A DNA stretch of 64,000 nt from Dehalococcoidia bacterium (GTDB taxonomy: Bacteria; Chloroflexota; Dehalococcoidia; Lucifugimonadales; Lucifugimonadaceae): NCBI GenBank assembly GCA_014239735.1, contig JAAZYI010000024.1:147158-211157 (forward strand), in the 5' to 3' direction. Shown in pieces: positions 25,684 through 33,006 of this stretch (position 1 is its first letter; the number at the start of each line of letters is the position of its first letter). Below the pieces are notes generated by a model. It did no database searches. It saw only the letters and a program-made list of their open reading frames with translations, and was not told the DNA's origin. The position numbers were made by a program, and so were the translations under genes.

Positions 25684-26261
25684 GTCAAAAGAAACCAAAT
25701 AACAAATAACACAGTCACTCCAAAAATTGCTCTTTTAACCCAAATATTATCATTGAACACTTTTCCTAAAATTTTTCCAAATATACCCCATGATGAATGA
25801 AATATAATTTGGCCTAATGTAAAAATTATCCATATAATTAGAGACCTTTCAAATTGAGATAATGCAAGATCAGAAATTTGAGATTGAGCTAGCAATATCA
25901 TACTCCAGGACTTTGGGCTCAAAGGGTGAACTAATAGCCCATTTTTAAATCTAAATTTTGATAAATTTGGGGTTCCTGAAATATTTTTTAACGATGAAAA
26001 TGCCAAATATATAATATATATGGACGAAATATATTTAAGAAATTCAAAAATTATTTTATTTTCAACAATAAATACTCCCAGCCCTACCCCAATTATTATA
26101 TGAACAAATAATTTACCTATTAACAAACCAAATAAAAACTTAACAGATCTATAAAAGCTTAAAGAAGAACTGCCTGCCATCATCATTAATAAATTAGCAG
26201 GGCCAGGGCTCCCAGTCATAAATATTGCAAAAATTATTAAGCTAATTATTGAGATTGACAT
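25680..26261 (-). CDS. LysE/RhtB-family amino-acid exporter
   Basis: 193 residues, about six hydrophobic spans, with the family signature TGSPGPANLLMMM near the N-terminus. LysE/RhtB carriers export basic or neutral amino acids and related metabolites; the substrate here is unknown. Its ATG overlaps the stop of the DUF1295 gene (TAATG), so the two are coupled. Confidence 0.85.
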   Translation of the reverse strand: MSISIISLIIFAIFMTGSPGPANLLMMMAGSSSLSFYRSVKFLFGLLIGKLFVHIIIGVGLGVFIVENKIIFEFLKYISSIYIIYLAFSSLKNISGTPNLSKFRFKNGLLVHPLSPKSWSMILLAQSQISDLALSQFERSLIIWIIFTLGQIIFHSSWGIFGKILGKVFNDNIWVKRAIFGVTVLFVIWFLLT

Positions 26262-27121
26262 TAAAATATTTTAGGAAATAATAAGCCAACATTTTTTTTA
26301 TAGTTGATATATTTTTCATCACTACCCCATCTCTCATTAGCTATTAATTCAAGTTGAGGGGCACCAGAAATATATCTTAACAATATGAATACAAATATTG
26401 GGCTAATTAATGCTATGTATCCTGTTCCAATAATATATCTAATTGAGATGATGGCAATACCAGTCCAAATTAATATTTCTCCTAAATAATTCGGATGCCT
26501 TGAGTAAGCCCAAAGCCCCGTATTAATAAATCCAGAAGGATTAGTTATTTTAAAGTTTCTTTTCTGGTTATCGGCTAAAATCTCAATAATAAAACCAATC
26601 AGCCAAACTAAAAAACCACCCCATTCAATCAAGCCAAAAGCGTGAGTAGATTCGGATGTTAAAACAATAATAATGGGAAGTGAAGATAAAATTATCCAAA
26701 TTGCTTGCATGTTCCATAATACAAATAGTTTTGAGGGAGTTTTTAAATATTCTTGCAATCTTATATCCTTCTTTGCCTTAATTCTTCTAAACAATAAAAA
26801 TAAGCCTAGCCTGGAAGTCCATAAAAACAGCAAGATAGAAATTAAAAACTTATTAAAATCAGAACTACCCATGAAAATTAAGCCTATAGCCAACAAAGAT
26901 ATAAAGCTTAAACTCCCAATGAAATCAAATAACAATTCGGTTTTAAATATAAGTGAGTGAAAATACGAAATGATTTGAATTAATACAACTGCCAAAGTCA
27001 TAATGTATACCACCGGCAATCCTTGGTATTCAATGGATGTAAAACTTAGAATATATGAAACAAATATTAAGATACTCCACATCAATAAAACACTAATTAT
27101 ATTTTTAATAGTTTTAGTCAT
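26261..27121 (-). CDS. DUF1295 / steroid 5-alpha-reductase-like membrane protein
   Basis: 286 residues with six or seven membrane spans. The C-terminal half holds the DUF1295 signature: GFIIEILADNQKRNFK, then NTGLWAYSRHPNYLGE, then a late YINYKKNVGLLFP. This family resembles steroid 5-alpha-reductases and isoprenylcysteine methyltransferases and reduces or methylates lipid-like substrates using the RHPNYxGE region for cofactor binding. The actual substrate is unknown. It overlaps the LysE gene by one base and has a 238-base upstream region with a small candidate gene. Confidence 0.85.
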   Translation of the reverse strand: MTKTIKNIISVLLMWSILIFVSYILSFTSIEYQGLPVVYIMTLAVVLIQIISYFHSLIFKTELLFDFIGSLSFISLLAIGLIFMGSSDFNKFLISILLFLWTSRLGLFLLFRRIKAKKDIRLQEYLKTPSKLFVLWNMQAIWIILSSLPIIIVLTSESTHAFGLIEWGGFLVWLIGFIIEILADNQKRNFKITNPSGFINTGLWAYSRHPNYLGEILIWTGIAIISIRYIIGTGYIALISPIFVFILLRYISGAPQLELIANERWGSDEKYINYKKNVGLLFPKIF

Positions 27122-27225
27122 AAATTAACCATACCTTTTGTGTATTATTTTTACTAAACATTTAAATTAATTTTTCCTAATATACAATAAGAATTTGGAA
27201 TTAATTGTGAGTTAGGAGAATAGTA

Positions 27226-27354
27226 ATAAAAAGCTTCAAGTGGAAAAATATACCCGTCAATATACCGGAAACAAAAAATGAATGGATTTTTTTGGTAATT
27301 CTTCCATTAACTACACCCTTGTTTATTTTCCTATTTGTTTGGATTTATAACTAG
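27226..27354 (+). CDS. Candidate 42-residue single-span membrane peptide starting at ATA
   Basis: The frame ending at the TAG 27352-27354 encodes a basic N-terminus (KSFKWKN), a short amphipathic part (IPVNIPETKNEW) and one strong membrane span, typical of small membrane subunits. The frame is closed by TGA at 27208 and contains no ATG, GTG or TTG before the span. An AGGAG at 27214-27218 stands 7 bases before an in-frame ATA at 27226, so ATA is the best start. Either this is a real gene with a rare start codon or the frame is fortuitous. Confidence 0.4.
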   Translation: MKSFKWKNIPVNIPETKNEWIFLVILPLTTPLFIFLFVWIYN

Positions 27355-27359
27355 AAATC

Positions 27360-27644
27360 TTAAATAACTTCACCTATTACAAATTCTCCGTCATTCCACG
27401 AAGGTTCTTCTTCTAGGAACTCCATCATCTTAATAAAATTTTGATGAGTTTCTGGTTTTTCTGCATTTGATTTATATGCCTCTTTATCTTTAAAAACAGC
27501 AATACCAATCAAGTCTCCATTATCATCAGGATTCATAACATACCAAGATATCATGCCCTCTGGAACTGAATTATCTCTGAAAGAGTTTATTAGGCTATCT
27601 TTCATCCCTTGCTTTGGTTTTAAACTAAATATACTTCCGTACAT
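27360..27644 (-). CDS. Small ABM-like (dimeric alpha-beta barrel) protein
   Basis: 94 residues resembling antibiotic-biosynthesis-monooxygenase-like dimeric barrel proteins: an opening strand (YGSIFSLKPKQG), a helix, a WYVMNPDDNGDLIGIAVF strand pair, FKDKEAYKSNAEKPETHQNF, and a last strand. Such proteins act as small monooxygenases, quinol-related oxidases or binding proteins. A strong AAGGAGG site lies 5 bases before the ATG. Function is not determined. Confidence 0.7.
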   Translation of the reverse strand: MYGSIFSLKPKQGMKDSLINSFRDNSVPEGMISWYVMNPDDNGDLIGIAVFKDKEAYKSNAEKPETHQNFIKMMEFLEEEPSWNDGEFVIGEVI

Positions 27645-27716
27645 AAATACCTCCTTATCTTTATATTTATATCACAAAAATATTTCCAAGCTGTTATCAT
27701 ATTTTTGGGAGATACA

Positions 27717-28331
27717 ATGAAGATTTTATTTTATTTATCAATTTTTTCAATTATTATTGGATGCTCGCCTGAGCCATCTTACGAAGGATCGAACAAAGTC
27801 TATTCTATGGATGATGTTGCCTCAGCTGGCCTCAAAGTTAAAAAGGATTTTGCTACAGAATTCCCAGATGCAACTCACGCAAAATGGGGTTTCTATAAAG
27901 GAAGAGATGTGGCTGTAATAAGATATGATTCAGTAGAGCTTGCTAATGCATCAGGCCAAATAGCTGGCAGCGAGCAAACTCAAAAAATTGAAGTTGTAGA
28001 AAAAAATATAGCTCATGGCCCAAAAGTAGAAAGAACTGAATGCAGAGGGCACAAAGCAAATAAACCTAACTCATCGAGCGTATATTTTAAATCAGACAGA
28101 AGTCAATTAGGTTTTGAGGATACTATACTTTTAAACAAGCTCATCTTTATAGAAGAATCAAATAAATCACAACAAATGAAACCTAGCTGGATGGCTTGCG
28201 TAAGGCGAGAACCCATGTACACAGAGTTTCTTGTTCATGGGAACCTAGTAATAATGATAGAGCCCTTAGCAACAGAAGATAAAAATGACACTGTTAAATT
28301 TTTAGAAAAAACTGCTAGTAGCCTGCCTTAG
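27717..28331 (+). CDS. Small lipoprotein, family B, with internal insertion
   Basis: 204 residues; the start at 27717 follows GGGAG by 5 bases and gives a signal peptide with lipobox IIIGC. It matches the lipoprotein at 5829 in FPDATHAKWGFYKGRDVAVI, SVELANASGQIAGSEQTQ, HGPKVERTECRG and CVRREPMYTEFLVHGNLV, ending MIEPLATED. Between CRG and RREP it has about 40 extra residues not present in the other copy. The N-terminal YSMDDVASAGLKVKKDF block closely parallels the family A start (IFSIDDF, GFKK), linking the families. It is the first of three adjacent lipoprotein genes. Confidence 0.82.
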   Translation: MKILFYLSIFSIIIGCSPEPSYEGSNKVYSMDDVASAGLKVKKDFATEFPDATHAKWGFYKGRDVAVIRYDSVELANASGQIAGSEQTQKIEVVEKNIAHGPKVERTECRGHKANKPNSSSVYFKSDRSQLGFEDTILLNKLIFIEESNKSQQMKPSWMACVRREPMYTEFLVHGNLVIMIEPLATEDKNDTVKFLEKTASSLP

Positions 28332-28338
28332 ACTTAGA

Positions 28339-28911
28339 TTATTTAGTAATTGCTGGCATTGCACTTGGCACAACTTCGTACAAAGTTTTAGAACATCTTA
28401 ACTGGGAATCTTCCACATTATAACCAGGGCACATCATTATCATATTTCCATAAATGACATATGTAAGATACTTTGGTTTTGGTTGGCCATTTCCTGCGTG
28501 TGTATTTCCCAGCCTCTCTGCTAAAAACTGACGATGTTTTATATCCGGAGTCCATAAAGCACAATCTTTTGTAATGCATCCCTCTTCTCCGGTTGCATTT
28601 TCAACATATTCAGTTCCAATTTGAACAGCATCAGAGTGATTAGCATAAAACCTAATTTCATAATCAATTTTTTGATCATCAGGATCTAATTTATTTTTTA
28701 TAAATCCATAATATGCCGAAGTAGCTCCTGGAAGATCATCAACCTTATATTCTTTACTCTTTTTAAAACTAACGGTTTTAAAATCATCTATAGAAAAAAT
28801 TTGATCTACATTCGTAACTTGATCAACGATAGGAATAGCATTAGACTCTTCGCTTGAGCCACAACCTACCAATAAAAATATACTTATCAAACTTAAAATT
28901 ATCTTTTTCAT
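28339..28911 (-). CDS. Small lipoprotein, family A
   Basis: 190 residues, signal peptide with lipobox LLVGC. Family A blocks are clear: IFSIDDFKTVSFKKSKEYKV, LPGATSAYYGFIKN, DYEIRFYANHSDAVQIG, TGEEGCITKDCALW, YVIYGNMIMMCPGY and a late Cys. It shares the CxxxxC arrangement with the copy at 17255. It converges on the family B gene at 27717 (7 bases apart) and is divergent from the family A gene at 29067. A TAGTAT sits 6 bases before the ATG, so the mRNA may be leaderless. Confidence 0.83.
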   Translation of the reverse strand: MKKIILSLISIFLLVGCGSSEESNAIPIVDQVTNVDQIFSIDDFKTVSFKKSKEYKVDDLPGATSAYYGFIKNKLDPDDQKIDYEIRFYANHSDAVQIGTEYVENATGEEGCITKDCALWTPDIKHRQFLAERLGNTHAGNGQPKPKYLTYVIYGNMIMMCPGYNVEDSQLRCSKTLYEVVPSAMPAITK

Positions 28912-28975
28912 ATTTATATACTACCGTAAAAATTAAAGAATGTGGAAGATTATTTTGGCATATCTACTAAGATTC

Positions 28976-28994
28976 AATCAAGAAATTATTGATT
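28976..28994. promoter_or_regulatory. Inverted repeat between divergent family A lipoprotein genes
   Basis: AATCAA (28976-28981) and TTGATT (28989-28994) form a perfect inverted repeat with 7 bases between, inside the 155-base divergent region. It could be an operator acting on one or both lipoprotein genes. In such AT-rich DNA a chance origin is possible. Confidence 0.3.
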
Positions 28995-29066
28995 AATAGT
29001 AAATTATTCCTCTAATAATACGCCTATATTTTTTATAACTAATTAAAATTCTGATAATATTTTTCT

Positions 29067-29630
29067 ATGAAAGTATTTAAAAAAATTATTCTTTATTCAA
29101 TTTTATTAATTTCTATTGTTGCTTGTTCATCTGAGCCAGAAGAAATATTAATCGATAAGATTACTCCTTCAGATATTATTTTTTCCTACGAATCTCTTAG
29201 CGCTGTTGGCTTTAAAAAATCAAGAGAATATAAAGTTGAGGGACTAACAAACGCTGTTAGTGCATATTATGGATTCGTTAAAGAAAATCCTGAGGTTGAT
29301 TATGAAATTCGTTTTTATAAGTCTCATAGTGATGCTATTGAATTCGGAACTAGTTTTGCTGAAGAAAGAACTGGTGAAGATGCTGTACTAAAAAAAGATG
29401 CTGCTACATGGAAGGAAGGGGTTAAAGATGCAAGAAGTTGTGCAGGTAATCCTCACGGTACAGTAAGTAAAGGTGGTACTGCGAATATAGCTCACGATAT
29501 CCAAAATTGCATGCATGTTAAATATGCTGATTACATAATATACGGAAATATGGTTATGCTTTGCGCTGGATGGGAATCTGAAGGTTCTTTTAGAAATTGC
29601 CAAATCATAATTAATAAATTGAATGAATAA
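29067..29630 (+). CDS. Small lipoprotein, family A
   Basis: 187 residues, signal peptide with lipobox SIVAC. Family A blocks: IFSYESLSAVGFKKSREYKV, NAVSAYYGFVKEN, DYEIRFYKSHSDAIEFG, ATWKEGVKDARSC, then YIIYGNMVMLCAGW and a Cys before IIINKL. Its cysteine positions match the copy at 1529 (ARxC and NC) rather than the CxxxxC copies. A TAATAT lies 6 bases before the ATG with no ribosome binding site, suggesting leaderless translation. No family name is known to me. Confidence 0.83.
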   Translation: MKVFKKIILYSILLISIVACSSEPEEILIDKITPSDIIFSYESLSAVGFKKSREYKVEGLTNAVSAYYGFVKENPEVDYEIRFYKSHSDAIEFGTSFAEERTGEDAVLKKDAATWKEGVKDARSCAGNPHGTVSKGGTANIAHDIQNCMHVKYADYIIYGNMVMLCAGWESEGSFRNCQIIINKLNE

Positions 29631-29662
29631 TCTGTACTAAATCAATATGTTTGCTTAATTTT

Positions 29663-29806
29663 ATGGATAAGAAAAAAACAGAAGAAGGTATTGTTATTAC
29701 TGAAAAGAATAAAGATATTCTTAAAGCAGTAGATGAGCATAAGAAATATCTTAAAGAAAAAGAAACAGCTGAAAGAATTGCAAAAAAATTTGGTCTAAAG
29801 AAATAG
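29663..29806 (+). CDS. 47-residue charged helical protein
   Basis: A short open frame starting with ATG and ending with TAG at 29804-29806. The product is very rich in Lys and Glu (KEKETAERIAKKFGLKK at the end) and predicted fully helical. It follows the family A lipoprotein gene by 32 bases in the same direction and precedes the tRNA-Lys gene on the opposite strand. Codon use looks like the neighbouring genes. No function can be named. Confidence 0.5.
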   Translation: MDKKKTEEGIVITEKNKDILKAVDEHKKYLKEKETAERIAKKFGLKK

Positions 29807-29827
29807 ATATTTAGGTTTAACTCTAGT

Positions 29828-29902
29828 TGGTGACCCGCCTCGGGCTCGAACCGAGAACCTATTGATTAAGAGTCAATTGCTCTACCATTGAGCTAGCGGG
29901 CC
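29828..29902 (-). tRNA. tRNA-Lys (anticodon CTT)
   Basis: On the minus strand a cloverleaf is readable: acceptor GGCCCGC pairing with GCGGGTC (one G-T), D arm GCTC/GAGC, anticodon stem ATTGA/TCAAT with loop CTCTTAA (anticodon CTT), T arm CTCGG/CCGAG with TTCGAGC, discriminator A and an encoded CCA. The acceptor 5' base is at 29902. Confidence 0.93.
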
Positions 29903-29912
29903 ACGCTGAAGA

Positions 29913-29941
29913 ATTATATCTAGAAATTTATATTATGTAGA
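29913..29941 (-). promoter_or_regulatory. Promoter of tRNA-Lys
   Basis: On the minus strand TCTACA (29936-29941) and TATAAT (29913-29918) are 17 bases apart, 4/6 and 6/6 matches to the housekeeping consensus. The -10 is about 10 bases before the mature 5' end. The -35 overlaps the end of the MFS gene. Confidence 0.5.
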
Positions 29942-31204
29942 GTATTTAACAATCATTCTATTTGTATTACTTAACATTAAAACCAATATAGCTCCCCAAA
30001 GACTTGATATGGCAGAGACCCAAATTGCAAAAACATAGCCTCCAGTTATATCAAATACCACTCCAGGTATTACTCCACCAATAGCCATTCCTATTCCTGC
30101 TCCAAAAAGTTGCCAACCATAAGTTGTGCCCATGGGAAATCGGCCATAATATTGTTTATTTATAACAGGAACCACTGTGCCCTCGCCCCCATAAGGAAGC
30201 CCAAACAGAATAGCAAATAAATAAAAATCAAAAACTGTGGTTGCATTTAAAAGAAGTAAAACTGATAATCCTTGTCCTAAAAATGAAAGAAAAATTATCG
30301 GTTTGCTGCCATATTTATCGCCAATTATAGGAGCCGCGAACCGGGAAAAAATGCTTGCAATAGCAATAATACTAAGTATACCAGAAGCGGTTACTAAGCT
30401 TATGCCTTGATTAACTGCCATTGGTATCGCTGCAACCAAAATTACAGAATGGCCAACACAACCCCAAAAATGAATATTTATTAGGTGCCAAAAGCTATCA
30501 GTTTTATAAATCAATTTCTGATGCTTAGAATTCCACAAAATCCCTTTCATTTCTGATTTATCATCGGTACTTAGCCAGCCATAAGGAAGAGTAGATTTCT
30601 TTTCCGGAGAATCATAAAAGAACAAAAGGCATATTGCGATTACCAAAGAACCCAATATTCCAAATATTAGAAAAGTATTTTGCCATCCAAAATATTCAAA
30701 ACATATAGCCAAGGCTTGAATAGAAAGTGCTGGCCCTATGCTCCATGCGACCATCATGGCTCCTGTACCTATTCCTGTCCCTCTTTTAAACCAACTAATA
30801 ACTGCTGGAACTATTGGAACTAGATATATTGACTGAGCGACCCCTAATACAATTCCATATGAAATATAAAATTCAATTATTGAAGAAGCAGAAGCGGTCC
30901 AAGTCATGCCTATAAGGAAAAGTACTGTTCCAATAGCCATGGCTTTTCTAGCCCCCATTAAATCTCCCATTATTCCTGCAATAGGACTAAATAGAGCTGT
31001 GCATAAAGCTGCAATTGCGTATCCTAGGCCTATTTGTCCTTGAGACCACCCGAAAGTTTGAGACATAGGATCTACCATCACTCCAAATACATTTCTGATA
31101 GTACTTCCCACCATTTGAATGATAGATGCGATTATTACTACTACCCATGCAAAATGACGCAATTGATATTTTTCATCTATTCTCTTAATTAATGAAGTGG
31201 ACAT
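29933..31204 (-). CDS. MFS transporter, oxalate/formate antiporter-like
   Basis: About 423 residues with 12 hydrophobic spans. The first extracytoplasmic loop (RNVFGVMVDPMSQTFGWSQ) and the span 2-3 loop (AGIMGDLMGARKAM) are typical of the monocarboxylate/oxalate-formate branch of the MFS. I start it at the ATG at 31204, giving MSTSLIKRIDEKY; a GTG at 31231 would add nine residues covering an AAAGGAG that looks like its ribosome site. It is the last gene of a tautomerase/small membrane protein/MFS run. The ligand is unknown. Confidence 0.85.
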   Translation of the reverse strand: MSTSLIKRIDEKYQLRHFAWVVVIIASIIQMVGSTIRNVFGVMVDPMSQTFGWSQGQIGLGYAIAALCTALFSPIAGIMGDLMGARKAMAIGTVLFLIGMTWTASASSIIEFYISYGIVLGVAQSIYLVPIVPAVISWFKRGTGIGTGAMMVAWSIGPALSIQALAICFEYFGWQNTFLIFGILGSLVIAICLLFFYDSPEKKSTLPYGWLSTDDKSEMKGILWNSKHQKLIYKTDSFWHLINIHFWGCVGHSVILVAAIPMAVNQGISLVTASGILSIIAIASIFSRFAAPIIGDKYGSKPIIFLSFLGQGLSVLLLLNATTVFDFYLFAILFGLPYGGEGTVVPVINKQYYGRFPMGTTYGWQLFGAGIGMAIGGVIPGVVFDITGGYVFAIWVSAISSLWGAILVLMLSNTNRMIVKYST

Positions 31205-31371
31205 ACTAATATAAAACTCCTTTCCCACCACACATCAGCCAAATTATTCTGGTTAGCTCTGTTTTTAATTCTATTTTCTGAATAATCAGCTCCTATATAA
31301 ATTAGCAGAGCCAATGAAACAAAAATTGTCATAACGATCATACTGAGGCCTTTATGTGGAGTTTCGTTCAT
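31189..31371 (-). CDS. 60-residue single-span membrane protein
   Basis: One membrane span (about residues 9-27) after a short polar start (MNETPHKG), then a charged Asn/Arg-rich tail. Its ATG overlaps the stop of the upstream tautomerase gene (TAATG) and its 3' end overlaps the MFS gene start, which supports translation in an operon. It has no recognisable family. The arrangement parallels the small membrane protein before the other MFS gene at 11592. Confidence 0.55.
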   Translation of the reverse strand: MNETPHKGLSMIVMTIFVSLALLIYIGADYSENRIKNRANQNNLADVWWERSFILVCPLH

Positions 31372-31559
31372 TATTTAGATTCTGATACTAATTTTCCTGA
31401 CTGAGCCCAATCAGATTTCTTAATATCGTGATAAATAATATGTGTTGCATCTGGTGTTGTTTCTCCGATCTCAACTACTGCATTAGTTATAGCTTTAGCT
31501 AGCTTTGCTTTTTGTTCTGCAGATCTACCCTCAAACCATTTAACTTCAATTGTAGGCAT
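31371..31559 (-). CDS. 4-oxalocrotonate tautomerase-family protein
   Basis: 62 residues in the size and pattern of 4-OT enzymes: MPTIEVKWFEGRSAEQKAKL, where Pro after the initiator Met would be the catalytic base, and a C-terminal half with THIIYHDIKKSDWAQSG. Members tautomerise 2-hydroxymuconate or other keto-enol acids in aromatic and acid catabolism. AGGAG stands 6 bases before the ATG. It is the first gene of the operon with the small membrane protein and the MFS carrier, so it may act on a compound imported by that carrier. Confidence 0.83.
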   Translation of the reverse strand: MPTIEVKWFEGRSAEQKAKLAKAITNAVVEIGETTPDATHIIYHDIKKSDWAQSGKLVSESK

Positions 31560-31619
31560 TTTTGTCTCCTATTTAAGTATAATTAAATTAAATTAAATAT
31601 ATAACTCATAGTTTAATAA

Positions 31620-32555
31620 ATGAATAAAGAAAAAGAATTCATAAAAATAATAAAAGAAACACTTAATCTTAAAGAAGATAATAACATTAAAATTGGAATA
31701 GGTGACGATGCAGCAATAGTTTCAGGATCAGCTAATCAAATCGTTTGCTCAGACTCTATTATTGAAGGGGTTCATTTCGACTTAAATTATTTTTCCCTTG
31801 AAGATGTTGGATGGAAAAGCATAGCAATAAATCAAAGCGATATTGCTTCTATGGGTGGTGAACCAAAGTTTTTTACTGTTTCTTGTGGATTCCCAAAAAA
31901 TTTTACAAATAATGATGTAAAAAAAATCATAAAAGGAATAAAATCTGCTTGTGATAATAATGGCGGAAAGGTTGTAGGAGGAGATATTATACTTTCTGAA
32001 AAAATATTTATTTCAATATCATCAATAGGTGAAATTTATGGTACTAATTTTATGACTAGATCATCAGCAAAACCAGGAGAAAAAATTGCTGTGACAGGAA
32101 CATTGGGAAATTCAGCTGCTGGATTGAAATTGATTAAAGATGGTATTAAAGAAAATATTTTTTCAAACTTCCATTTAAGACCTATTCCAAAAATTAAAAC
32201 AGGAATTTTATTATCAAAGAATGGGGTAAATTGCTGTATGGATATAAGTGATGGGCTGCACAATGATTTAATAAATCTTTGTGATTCTAGTAAAGTCTCT
32301 GCATCAATAAAAATTGAAAATATACCTGTTTCTAGTGAATTAAAAAATATGTTTCCTGATAATTATCATGATATAGCTATTAATGGCGGAGAAGATTTTG
32401 AACTCTTATTTACATTTAATGATTTACCAAAAGGCTTATTAGATGAAATAATTATTATAGGAGAAATTAAGGAAATTAATTCTAATCAAATTGAATATAA
32501 TTTGAAAGGCAATAAATATACGCCAAATTTTAATCCATGGAGGCATTTTGAATAA
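31620..32555 (+). CDS. thiL: Thiamine-monophosphate kinase
   Basis: 311 residues with ThiL features: KIGIGDDAAIV (25-34) for Mg-ATP binding, DSIIEGVHFDL, KSIAINQSDIASMGGEP, KVVGGDIILSE, MDISDGLHNDL and the late GGEDFELLFTF. ThiL phosphorylates thiamine monophosphate to the active diphosphate. The tsaE start lies inside its last codons, so the operon thiL-tsaE-tsaB-ndk is tightly packed. Confidence 0.94.
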   Translation: MNKEKEFIKIIKETLNLKEDNNIKIGIGDDAAIVSGSANQIVCSDSIIEGVHFDLNYFSLEDVGWKSIAINQSDIASMGGEPKFFTVSCGFPKNFTNNDVKKIIKGIKSACDNNGGKVVGGDIILSEKIFISISSIGEIYGTNFMTRSSAKPGEKIAVTGTLGNSAAGLKLIKDGIKENIFSNFHLRPIPKIKTGILLSKNGVNCCMDISDGLHNDLINLCDSSKVSASIKIENIPVSSELKNMFPDNYHDIAINGGEDFELLFTFNDLPKGLLDEIIIIGEIKEINSNQIEYNLKGNKYTPNFNPWRHFE

Positions 32556-33006
32556 TTTTACAGCAGAAATAGTAACTAATGCTCCAGAAGAAACTTTAGA
32601 GGTAGGAGTTAAGCTAGCTCCATTTATTGGCGTTGGTAAAATTGCATATTTAAAAGGGCCGCTAGGTGCTGGAAAGACAACTTTAGTTAAAGGGATAACA
32701 AGTTATTATAATTGCACACAACCAGCTAAAAGCCCTACTTTCATACTTGTAACATCTTATTTTGGAGATATATCCATAAATCATTGCGATTTTTTTAGGC
32801 TTAATAATTCTGAAGAAATATTTGACCTAGCTCTTGAAGAATATTTAGAGGATGGAAACTTAATTATTGAATGGCCAGAAATAGGAGAAAAGTATCTACC
32901 TGATCCAGATGTAGAAATTATTCTTGAGCATACAGATGACGAGAATAAAAGAAAGATATCTATAAATTCTTACAATAAACAGGTTCTGAGCAGCATTAAA
33001 AAATGA
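32548..33006 (+). CDS. tsaE: tRNA threonylcarbamoyladenosine synthesis ATPase TsaE
   Basis: 152 residues with Walker A GPLGAGKT (37-44), the KSPTFILVTSY block and the ISINHCDFFRL motif of TsaE. TsaE is the ATPase that works with TsaB and TsaD in making t6A37 of tRNA. The start is TTG at 32548 with a GGAGG site 4 bases upstream, inside thiL. It overlaps tsaB by 4 bases (ATGA). Confidence 0.93.
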   Translation: MNNFTAEIVTNAPEETLEVGVKLAPFIGVGKIAYLKGPLGAGKTTLVKGITSYYNCTQPAKSPTFILVTSYFGDISINHCDFFRLNNSEEIFDLALEEYLEDGNLIIEWPEIGEKYLPDPDVEIILEHTDDENKRKISINSYNKQVLSSIKK

